Source: Bacteroidales bacterium
Lineage (GTDB): Bacteria > Bacteroidota > Bacteroidia > Bacteroidales > G3-4614
Length of the DNA: 32,289 bases
Assembly (NCBI GenBank): GCA_017521245.1
Contig: JAFXDI010000002.1
Location: 1 to 32,289 of the forward strand
Direction: 5' to 3'
In this document: in pieces, positions 8,983 to 15,469 of the stretch
How the letters are laid out: each line of letters opens with the position of its first letter
Numbering within the stretch: position 1 is the stretch's first letter
Program-made: the position numbers and the translations under genes
The notes under the pieces: model-generated
Databases searched by the model: none
What the model was told of the DNA's origin: nothing
What the model saw: the letters and a program-made list of their open reading frames with translations, nothing else

Positions 8983-9029
8983 AAGTTATCAACAAATACA
9001 AAAAAATATAGCCTGCTTTTGCAGGCTAT
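8983..9029 (-). repeat. 47-bp hairpin element, copy 1 (terminator of gene 9033-9950)
   Basis: Identical over 47 bp to 11381-11427. It contains a perfect 9-bp stem ATAGCCTGC / GCAGGCTAT with a TTTT loop (9008-9029). On the minus strand the stem is followed by T7, so it can act as an intrinsic terminator for the gene ending at 9033. The other half of the element, AAGTTATCAACAAATAC, has no obvious role in termination but is conserved too. Confidence 0.85.
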
Positions 9030-9032
9030 ACA

Positions 9033-9950
9033 TTATATTTTAATAGTCTTGTTTATTTTATCTTCTTCGTAATAGCATAACTCAGATAATGTCCTTTGTA
9101 TTAAACAAGGACTAAAATTTTGGCGTGCAATAAGTAGTTTTTTTAATATATCTGTAAGACCTCCTATTTTGCTAATATATTTTTTTGATCTTAATATTGA
9201 AACTATACGATTATTTGTCACTTGGGGTATGACATTTCGTTTTTCATATTCATCTATACCATCAATTAAAAGGTTTGTGTCTGAGCTTTTTTCTAATTGT
9301 ATAATTATATATTGAGCATCTTTTATTAAAGCTTGGTAAACATGATTATATTCTTCTAATTTAAAAAACAATTTAATTTCTTCCTTGTCTTTATTTTGGG
9401 GAAATAAAAACTCTAATGCAAAAACAACCTTATTATGTCTGTCAATTAAAGAATTAACAAATTGTTTAGCTTCCATTATAGAATTTGCATTATTTTTATT
9501 TATTAGATTAAATAAATCTATTATGTCATTTTGATTAAATGCATTGTAATAATCAATACAATTTGACTTTAAATTTTCCAACCATTGACTTTTTTTCTGA
9601 TATTCAAGTATGCTAATTTGAAGTTGACGATTATTTTCATACACTCTCCTGTTTTCTTTATTTTGTCTCTCATTATCTTTTCTCTGTATGTATAGAATTA
9701 TAAAAGCTGCAGATGCACTTATAATAGCTCCTAAATATCCTCCCCAAAACATTAGCCAATCAACACCTGAACCAACACTTTCAAATAATCTTGGTTTGAG
9801 TATTAAACTGTTTATAAGTATAGGGATGATCACAATGCATATTATACATATCCCTGAAGCTATAAGTATTTTTTTAAAAATTTCTTTATTCCAAATCATA
9901 ATCTGTTTAATTGATTTATAGATTTTTTCTTCAGATTCTTTGTTATTCAT
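9033..9950 (-). CDS. Membrane-anchored protein of unknown function
   Basis: I do not recognise a family. The 305 residues begin with a short charged cytoplasmic segment. Two hydrophobic helices follow, at about residues 24-48 (IASGICIICIVIIPILINSL) and 62-86 (WLMFWGGYLGAIISASAAF). After the second helix comes a Gln/Asn/Arg-rich helical stretch (QRKDNERQNKENRR) that could form a coiled coil. The rest is soluble, rich in Asn, Lys and Ile, and predicted mostly helical. An N-terminal hairpin with FWGGYLGA followed by a cytosolic helical domain is common in uncharacterised proteins of accessory islands. Placement beside a restriction-like locus suggests, but does not show, a defence role. It has its own promoter at 9977-9984 and ends at the 47-bp hairpin element. 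Confidence 0.75.
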   Translation of the reverse strand: MNNKESEEKIYKSIKQIMIWNKEIFKKILIASGICIICIVIIPILINSLILKPRLFESVGSGVDWLMFWGGYLGAIISASAAFIILYIQRKDNERQNKENRRVYENNRQLQISILEYQKKSQWLENLKSNCIDYYNAFNQNDIIDLFNLINKNNANSIMEAKQFVNSLIDRHNKVVFALEFLFPQNKDKEEIKLFFKLEEYNHVYQALIKDAQYIIIQLEKSSDTNLLIDGIDEYEKRNVIPQVTNNRIVSILRSKKYISKIGGLTDILKKLLIARQNFSPCLIQRTLSELCYYEEDKINKTIKI

Positions 9951-9976
9951 ATTCTACCTTATTAAATTATTTTCTC

Positions 9977-9984
9977 CAAAGTTA
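9977..9984 (-). promoter_or_regulatory. -7 element for gene 9033-9950
   Basis: The minus strand reads TAACTTTG, an exact TAnnTTTG match, 26 bases upstream of the ATG at 9950. Confidence 0.55.
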
Positions 9985-10020
9985 AAACTAAGTTTTTTAT
10001 TTTCCTCATACTTAGCAATC

Positions 10021-10070
10021 AAGTTTTCAACATTGTTGATAATAAAATAGTCTGCGGAAGTGCAGACTAT
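10021..10070 (-). repeat. Diverged third copy of the hairpin element
   Basis: It has the same layout as the 47-bp element. An AAGTTTTCAACA end (AAGTTATCAACA in the other copies) is followed by an A/T spacer, then a 9-bp stem ATAGTCTGC / GCAGACTAT (10047-10055, 10062-10070). Compared with copies 1 and 2, one C-G pair is T-A, a compensatory change that keeps the hairpin. Loop and spacer differ. On the minus strand the stem is followed by TTTTATT. No intact minus-strand gene now ends here. Confidence 0.65.
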
Positions 10071-10174
10071 AATGGTGGTCAGTGTAACTGATAACTTACA
10101 ATTTAAAGCAGACCTCTGACAAATAGAGTTTTTTCTCTCATTTATTTTTAAATTTGAGATAATTACAGTAAAAT

Positions 10175-10188
10175 ATATTCGCGAATAT
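10175..10188. promoter_or_regulatory. Perfect 14-bp palindrome, possible operator
   Basis: ATATTCGCGAATAT is a perfect palindrome. With the preceding T it also contains TATATTCG, a -7-like element. A related ATATT-CGC-AATAT lies in the promoter of the gene at 10995-11318, suggesting a common regulator. Confidence 0.35.
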
Positions 10189-10260
10189 GCCTCTTAATTT
10201 AGTATTTATGCGTGTTTGAAAATATTTTTATATTCCATAGTTTTAGGTAACTTTCAGTAT

Positions 10261-10268
10261 TATATTTG
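10261..10268 (+). promoter_or_regulatory. -7 element for gene 10303-10692
   Basis: TATATTTG matches TAnnTTTG and lies 34 bases upstream of the ATG at 10303. No clear -33 TTTG is visible. Confidence 0.5.
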
Positions 10269-10302
10269 TAGTAAATATTAAATTCTAATTAAACTGTAAA
10301 TA

Positions 10303-10692
10303 ATGAAAGGAAAAGATGAAAGAAAAGCCGCTGCTAAAGCCGTTGGAAAATATCTTGATAAGATAGATCCTCATACCCCTTATCAAGCGAAAGTAAAGCT
10401 TGATATTAATCATATTTCTAACACTTTAAGAAGTAATGATTTTGAGAGCATAATTACATGTACTAAAATTATGTCCAGCGATTATGGGTATTTATTTATA
10501 AGAAAGGGATTTGTTGAAACCTCAGAGTCTGTTATTCGTTCTAAAGGGCATATATGGAATTATAACAATCTTATGAAAATGAAAGATTGTTTATCTACTA
10601 CTCTAATATTAGACTGTGCAGTATCATCAGTAGAAGAAGTCATTCCTGAGTATGCCTTTGATAAAATTATTAGAGGGCATGGGTTAGATTGA
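10303..10692 (+). CDS. Small hypothetical protein
   Basis: It encodes 129 residues and I recognise no family. The N-terminus is basic and Ala-rich (MKGKDERKAAAKAVGKYLDK). The rest is a mix of short helices and strands with two Cys (ITCTKIM and LILDCAVSS). There is no signal peptide or membrane segment, so it is probably cytosolic. A good promoter element at 10261-10268 and its independent strand support it as a real gene. It is the only plus-strand gene in the accessory region. A toxin, antitoxin or immunity role is possible from context only. Confidence 0.65.
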   Translation: MKGKDERKAAAKAVGKYLDKIDPHTPYQAKVKLDINHISNTLRSNDFESIITCTKIMSSDYGYLFIRKGFVETSESVIRSKGHIWNYNNLMKMKDCLSTTLILDCAVSSVEEVIPEYAFDKIIRGHGLD

Positions 10693-10994
10693 TTTGAGTT
10701 AATTATAATTGATATTGTTTATTATAAGTATTAAATAAGAATTTTCAAATATTAATTATTTTTATAAGATCTGATACATAATTAGGGATTGTCTTTTTAA
10801 GTACTACAATATTCATGTGGCGAGTCATAGCATTTCTTATTTCTTGTTGAAAACAAACGATTTCGAGAACTATAATTTTCGTCAGGTAACGATTTAGAAA
10901 CAAGCGAAGTTCCCTTATCTCTTATTCTGCATTATTGAAAAGAACGCTTTTTCATAGGTGCTAAGGTAGCATTATTTTTTATAATACCATTAAC
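10693..10994. other. Structured intergenic stretch with mini-ORF and plus-strand terminator
   Basis: No ordinary gene. On the plus strand there is a nested hairpin: outer CTTGTT / AACAAG around 10848-10905, inner CGAGAA-CTATAA-TTTTCG, and AACGATTT occurs twice between the arms. A short hairpin (TGCTA-AGG-TAGCA) at 10959-10971 is followed by TTATTTTTT, like an intrinsic terminator. On the minus strand, 10816-10745 encodes a 23-residue peptide (MNIVVLKKTIPNYVSDLIKI then INI). It may be a remnant of a lost gene or a small RNA locus. Confidence 0.4.
10959..10980 (+). terminator. Probable intrinsic terminator (plus strand)
   Basis: A 5-bp stem TGCTA / TAGCA with a 3-base AGG loop, followed by TTATTTTTT. 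It lies 267 bases after the only plus-strand gene nearby, so it may belong to an unannotated transcript between 10740 and 10960. Confidence 0.5.
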
Positions 10995-11318
10995 CTATTC
11001 CTCTTTTACTTTAAGTATAGATTTAAACCATTCTTTTCGAATATTACTATTTAGTTCTATTTGTTTAATCAATTTATCTCGTATATCTTTTGTTAATTCT
11101 TGTGCATATAATGTCGCTTTTTCACAATTGATTAGATAATCAAAAGCATCATCAATTGTCTTTTCAGAAATTTCAGGGTTATGTCCATGGCAACCATCAA
11201 AAATAAATTTGATAGTCTCATATAATGCTGGCTGTTTTATCACAGCCAATGCTAAATGTCGTGCAGATTCAGTATTATCCCGTTCAGGATTATTAAATAC
11301 ATATACTTTGTTTTTCAT
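10995..11318 (-). CDS. Small soluble hypothetical protein
   Basis: It encodes 107 residues, MKNKVYVFNNPERDNTESAR onward, with no recognised family. After a short strand-like N-terminus it appears all-helical, with a central region containing FDGCHGHNP and a Lys/Glu-rich C-terminus (IRKEWFKSILKVKEE). A longer frame to 11399 exists, but its first 27 residues cross a -7-like element at 11336-11343 and a palindrome at 11355-11371, so I use the ATG at 11318. It lies directly downstream of the three-gene defence set on the same strand, but behind a terminator hairpin, so it is probably transcribed separately. Its job is unknown. Confidence 0.6.
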   Translation of the reverse strand: MKNKVYVFNNPERDNTESARHLALAVIKQPALYETIKFIFDGCHGHNPEISEKTIDDAFDYLINCEKATLYAQELTKDIRDKLIKQIELNSNIRKEWFKSILKVKEE

Positions 11319-11335
11319 ATTATAATTAAATATTG

Positions 11336-11371
11336 CGAATATATGTATGATTTTACATATACCGTATATGT
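11336..11371 (-). promoter_or_regulatory. Promoter and candidate operator of gene 10995-11318
   Basis: The minus strand contains TATATTCG (11343-11336), a -7-like element 18 bases before the ATG. Just upstream is a near-perfect palindrome ACATATAC-C-GTATATGT (11355-11371), with arms of 8 bp around one base. This is a plausible site for an autoregulator. Confidence 0.45.
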
Positions 11372-11380
11372 TATTGTAAA

Positions 11381-11427
11381 AAGTTATCAACAAATACAAA
11401 AAAATATAGCCTGCTTTTGCAGGCTAT
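11381..11427 (-). repeat. 47-bp hairpin element, copy 2 (terminator of gene 11424-12206)
   Basis: Identical over 47 bp to 8983-9029. The TAG stop codon of the nuclease-like gene (11424-11426) is part of the stem ATAGCCTGC / GCAGGCTAT (11406-11427). T7 follows on the minus strand, so it should terminate this gene. Confidence 0.85.
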
Positions 11428-12206
11428 TTACTATACAATAAAATTGTCTTTAATGGAAGTTGTTGTGTTATATATATACGCTCATAATCAGATATAAAAT
11501 TAGATTCAAGACTCGATCCACCAACAGAGTAACCGCGTTCTTCTAAAGGAAGTCCAATACACAACCAATATTCATCAAAATATTCTCCATACGAAGTTTT
11601 ATATCCTATTAATTTTTTTTCTTTTTTGCTAATGGCATTATATATACATTGAATTGGTATTCTTGACAAGAAACCTTCATATTGAAAATTAAAGAAGATA
11701 TTACCTTTTTGGGTATCTACATCAGTATATTCACTTTTTGATAAAGATTCAATATATTCTGATTTCTTGCTTTTCCCATTTTGAAGAAATTCCTCTATCT
11801 CTTTGAGGAAATCTAAATTTGTTTTAAGCCCTTTAGTTGCGTATGTCTTTTTCTTTAAGAGAATATCTATCTTAAAATAAGACATTGTATCTACCGTTAT
11901 CATATTTCTGATAACTTCTTCTACCACAACTTCTGTTGCTTTTTTTTCAATTTTATAATCCTCAAAATATGGTCTAACATCTGTCACTTCTATTGCAATA
12001 TTTTTATCTTTATATTTCAATTCAAAATCAATTGGTAGTCCATGTCTCCTTTTTACATTAGTCAAATCTAATCCAAGAGACATCAATAGAGGTTTTATTT
12101 CTTCATATTCATTCTGAGCTTGTAAAGAATCATTATGAGGAAGATGTTTTATTTCACTAATCTGATCGTCAATTTGCTGTTCAGGGGTCTTTAGTACTAT
12201 ATTCAT
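11424..12206 (-). CDS. Putative PD-(D/E)xK-like nuclease of the defence locus
   Basis: A soluble protein of 260 residues with no family I can name. Residues 58-75 read PID-F-E-L, a charged loop, then IAIEVTD. This is the beta-hairpin of the PD-(D/E)xK fold (Asp60, Glu73), but with Thr75 where the catalytic Lys is usual. Flanking helices and a C-terminal EYWLCIGLPL strand fit a restriction-endonuclease-like core. I choose the ATG at 12206. A GTG at 12239 would lie inside a 5'-UTR hairpin (12233-12248). It follows the methylase by 163 bases on the same strand, with its own sigma-54-like promoter (12261-12278), so it can be expressed apart from the methylase. It may be the effector of the system, or an inactive nuclease-fold regulator. 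Confidence 0.6.
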   Translation of the reverse strand: MNIVLKTPEQQIDDQISEIKHLPHNDSLQAQNEYEEIKPLLMSLGLDLTNVKRRHGLPIDFELKYKDKNIAIEVTDVRPYFEDYKIEKKATEVVVEEVIRNMITVDTMSYFKIDILLKKKTYATKGLKTNLDFLKEIEEFLQNGKSKKSEYIESLSKSEYTDVDTQKGNIFFNFQYEGFLSRIPIQCIYNAISKKEKKLIGYKTSYGEYFDEYWLCIGLPLEERGYSVGGSSLESNFISDYERIYITQQLPLKTILLYSK

Positions 12207-12232
12207 AATTATTTTATTTATAAATTTATTTC

Positions 12233-12248
12233 CCAGCACTATTGCTGG
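12233..12248 (-). promoter_or_regulatory. 5'-UTR hairpin upstream of the nuclease-like gene
   Basis: A perfect 6-bp stem CCAGCA / TGCTGG with a 4-base loop, placed just after the predicted transcription start and about 27 bases before the ATG. It lacks a T-run, so it is more likely to affect mRNA stability or translation than termination. Confidence 0.45.
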
Positions 12249-12260
12249 TTATTAATTTAA

Positions 12261-12278
12261 CTTCAAATATCGTGCCAA
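12261..12278 (-). promoter_or_regulatory. Sigma-54-like promoter of the nuclease-like gene
   Basis: The minus strand reads TTGGCACG-N4-TTGAA. GG (-24) and GA (-12 position, consensus GC) are separated by the canonical 10 bases. The ATG is 70 bases after the GG, close to the distances for clpC (65) and htpG (68). The palindrome GACAAAATGTC lies upstream at 12311-12321 and recurs upstream of htpG. Confidence 0.5.
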
Positions 12279-12369
12279 ATGTTAAATAATATGTAATTTT
12301 GTAAAATACTGACAAAATGTCTTAATTTCAATGACAAATTAACTTAAATGTAAAAATGTCAGTTATTAC

Positions 12370-15300
12370 TTAAATAGCATTTTCAATAATTGCAATTTCT
12401 TCTTCAGTTAGTCCATATATACTATAAACAATATTATCAATCTCTTTCATTTTAACATGTAGAATATTGTAATTATTTTGCTGAGCTGCTGAAATTGCCT
12501 CATCTACCAATGAGATAAATGTACTATAGTCATTTATGGTTTTTATTGGTATAGAATGCAACTCGTATCCTCCGATAGTTGGCATTAGATATTTTTTACA
12601 ATACCAAAAATTTATAAGTTTTGAATTAAGTAATCCACACAAAAACTTAATAGGAGTTTTTTTGTCCCATGTAGAATAATTGGATACATTTGTCGTGTCT
12701 AAAAAATAATTTTGCTTATCATCATAAGCAACAAGTAATTGACGAGAGATTCTTTGAGTAATCAATTTTTCTGCTACTTCAAAAAACTCTTTTGTATGAG
12801 GAACGCAACCAGCCTTTTCTCTCATAAGGTCTGGTCGATACCATATATATTCTCCGTCCCAATTTAATTGATAAGCTCTTATGTTTCTTCCTCTAAATAC
12901 TTTTTTTTGTTCATTAACGGATATAATTTCAGTATTAATAAATTTCTTATCATTACTTGTTTTAATACCACGAGAAAATTTTATATAATTAGACAACAAT
13001 AATGAATCTTTTTCAATTTTTCTAAAAATATTTTTTTCTGATGCTGAAGATGTTGTATCAATAATATATTCTTTTGATGATAATATTTCTTCTATATTTA
13101 TATCATTAATATGAATGTAATTGTTATTTAATATTTTAATACAATTCTGTTTCTTAAATTTTTTACTTGCTAATATAATTAGAGGTTGAACGGTTGCTTC
13201 AAATACGCCCATTTCAAGATTAACTATTTGTACAACATTATGTTTTGTAAATAAAATTTCTCTTAGTTTTGAGAAACTATCAGTTGCCTTCCAAGTGTGT
13301 GGTACTATGTAAGTTATAATACCATTATAATTCAATAAATCAAAACCAAACTCAATAAAAAAAGCATATAAATCACATTTGTTCTTTGTTGAATAAAATT
13401 TTTCTTTTAGAATTGTTCGATACTCAACAGATTTAATATTTGCAAAATTTACATATGGTGGATTACCAATCACAATATCAAAGCCGTTTTTATCTTTTTC
13501 CTTATTAAAAACATCGCTAAACCAAGTATGCCAAAGGAAGAATTTGTTGTTTTCGGCAAGGTTAATATTTTTGAGTTCATTTAATATGTTTTCATCAAAA
13601 TATTGTACCTCTAATTGTTTATTTATAGTCTCTTTTATGCGTTCTCTTATTGTTTGTTTAGTATTATGGTCGCTACAAGAGTAGTAGTTTGTTAATAATT
13701 GAGATAATATTTTTTGTTCTCTATTTATATCATCATCAAATATACTTAAAGTATTGCTATCATTTTTTGATTTCTTTTTATAAGTTAGTTCGCTTAAATC
13801 AATACCTTTATAACTCTCTATTAGTGAATTGCCTTGCATAATCTTATAGTCAAGGTTAGGCAATGGCGATGCCTCCTCTTCATCAACAACAATTGAGAGC
13901 CAAAATCGTAAACGAGCAATATCAACTGCACCTTTCTCAATATCCACTCCATAGATGTTGTTTTGGATAATGTTCTTCTTAATCTCGGCACGGTCGTAAT
14001 GCTTACCACTCAACACTTCCCGACAATGCAATAACTCGTTGAGCAAACCCATAGGGAATGCTCCCGAGCCAATGGCAGGGTCGCAAATCTTTACCTCTTC
14101 AAGTGCTGCGAGAAGTTTAGGTTTCTTAATCTCTGGTATATCTTTGATACCCTCTTCAGGAGAAAGCACGAATTGGCGAATTTTATCTTTTGCTATGCTT
14201 GTATTGGTTTCAAGGTAGGCAATAAGCGACTCCTGACACATATAGCGTACAATCTCTTTTGGAGTATAAAATGCTCCTTTATCTTTGTTATCTTCGAGTA
14301 GGTTTTCAAATATTTTTCCTAACATTTCAGGGTCAACACCAATCTCTGCATCATTGGGGTCGTTTTCATCAATGGTAAAGTTATATTCGCTGAAAAATTG
14401 GAATAAATCTTTAAAGTATCCTGCAGGAAAGGCACAAGTTGTTTCATCGTTTGTATCTTTTTCAAATAGTCCACCATTCAGATATGGTATTTCTCCCCAC
14501 TCGGCAAGTAACGATTTATCCCACCCCTCTTGCGTAAATAGTGCATCACGTTCTTCGGGTTTAGTGTTTAAAATACCAAAGAAAAGAGGTTCAAGAACAG
14601 AATCAAGATAATCATTTTGATATGCTGAACGATTAAACATATTTTGCATATAGTTAAGGTCGCCACACATCCAACCTTTGCGTTGCAAAAAATGTAGGAA
14701 TGTTATACGTCCCATCATCTTTTTTATATAGTCGCGTACTCTCTTTTCATCGTAATTAAATGCCTGCATCAATTCAGTATTTGGCTCTGAACACATTCTC
14801 TCTTCCCATTTATTGCCAACTTTAACAAAGCGTTTGCCTGTAATATGTTCTATGAAATTTGCATATTGCTCACGATATCTGTTGAAGAATTCATCTGAAA
14901 GGGCCTCGACAGAGAATGCCTTTTTAAGATTTTCAAATGAGACCCCCTTGTTTTGTATAAAGTTGAAGCGGTCTATTGCTGTTTTATATAGTAACTCACT
15001 ATCACCAAATAGGTATGTATAGCGTTTTGGCGATGTTGATTCTCCTTTAATGTCGCTAATAAATGACAAACGCCAATGGTCACCACTATCAAAGACTGCT
15101 ATTGCTGCTTCAAAATTACCCCACGTTGGGTTTATATAGCATCTTACAAGATTACGCAACCCTACCCTCCTATTAAGTACTGAGCCTTGCTCTATTTTAT
15201 AATAAAATAGACCTATTCTATAACTATCCGAAGTCTCAATTTCCCCTAAATAGTATCCATCGTTGTCTTGTTCGTTTTCTATTTTTTCTGGTGTAACCCG

Positions 15301-15408
15301 TAACGTTGTTGCTTTGAAAAAATATTGAAGGAATGAATACCATAGTTTCATATCAAATTGCGAACGAAACAGACTTCTTAAATTATCAGAATTATATATG
15401 GTTGCCAT
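12370..15408 (-). CDS. Eco57I-class DNA adenine methyltransferase (R-M/defence type)
   Basis: A 1012-residue protein. It has a long N-terminal region (about 1-330), then LGKIFENLLEDNKDKGAFYTP followed by KEIVRYM, as in PglX and type IIG enzymes. SAM motif I is DPAIGSGAFPMG (about residue 446), then YGVDIEKGAVDIARLRFWLS and the catalytic NPPY in IVIGNPPYVNF (about 649). This is an N6-adenine methylase order. The C-terminal 350 residues look like a target-recognition region (RNIRAYQLNWDGEYIWYRPD). I see no clear PD-(D/E)xK site in the N-terminus, so DNA cleavage probably needs another subunit. It starts 61 bases after the PLD-SNF2 helicase, so the two are likely one operon. A type IIG restriction-methylase is the main alternative. 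Confidence 0.88.
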   Translation of the reverse strand: MATIYNSDNLRSLFRSQFDMKLWYSFLQYFFKATTLRVTPEKIENEQDNDGYYLGEIETSDSYRIGLFYYKIEQGSVLNRRVGLRNLVRCYINPTWGNFEAAIAVFDSGDHWRLSFISDIKGESTSPKRYTYLFGDSELLYKTAIDRFNFIQNKGVSFENLKKAFSVEALSDEFFNRYREQYANFIEHITGKRFVKVGNKWEERMCSEPNTELMQAFNYDEKRVRDYIKKMMGRITFLHFLQRKGWMCGDLNYMQNMFNRSAYQNDYLDSVLEPLFFGILNTKPEERDALFTQEGWDKSLLAEWGEIPYLNGGLFEKDTNDETTCAFPAGYFKDLFQFFSEYNFTIDENDPNDAEIGVDPEMLGKIFENLLEDNKDKGAFYTPKEIVRYMCQESLIAYLETNTSIAKDKIRQFVLSPEEGIKDIPEIKKPKLLAALEEVKICDPAIGSGAFPMGLLNELLHCREVLSGKHYDRAEIKKNIIQNNIYGVDIEKGAVDIARLRFWLSIVVDEEEASPLPNLDYKIMQGNSLIESYKGIDLSELTYKKKSKNDSNTLSIFDDDINREQKILSQLLTNYYSCSDHNTKQTIRERIKETINKQLEVQYFDENILNELKNINLAENNKFFLWHTWFSDVFNKEKDKNGFDIVIGNPPYVNFANIKSVEYRTILKEKFYSTKNKCDLYAFFIEFGFDLLNYNGIITYIVPHTWKATDSFSKLREILFTKHNVVQIVNLEMGVFEATVQPLIILASKKFKKQNCIKILNNNYIHINDINIEEILSSKEYIIDTTSSASEKNIFRKIEKDSLLLSNYIKFSRGIKTSNDKKFINTEIISVNEQKKVFRGRNIRAYQLNWDGEYIWYRPDLMREKAGCVPHTKEFFEVAEKLITQRISRQLLVAYDDKQNYFLDTTNVSNYSTWDKKTPIKFLCGLLNSKLINFWYCKKYLMPTIGGYELHSIPIKTINDYSTFISLVDEAISAAQQNNYNILHVKMKEIDNIVYSIYGLTEEEIAIIENAI

Positions 15409-15469
15409 AGTTGTGTGTGATGATTGTGATTTATTTTAAACTTTAGTTTTATTGAACTCTTTTGCCTTG

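Noticed and set aside
8983..8998. TTATCAACA resembling a DnaA box in the repeated element
   Set aside because: It differs from TTATNCACA at a key position, occurs only as part of the repeat and is not clustered, so I see no origin.
8983..11427. The 47-bp repeats as att sites of an integrative element
   Set aside because: No integrase, recombinase or tRNA gene is present, and the repeats act as terminators of adjacent genes.
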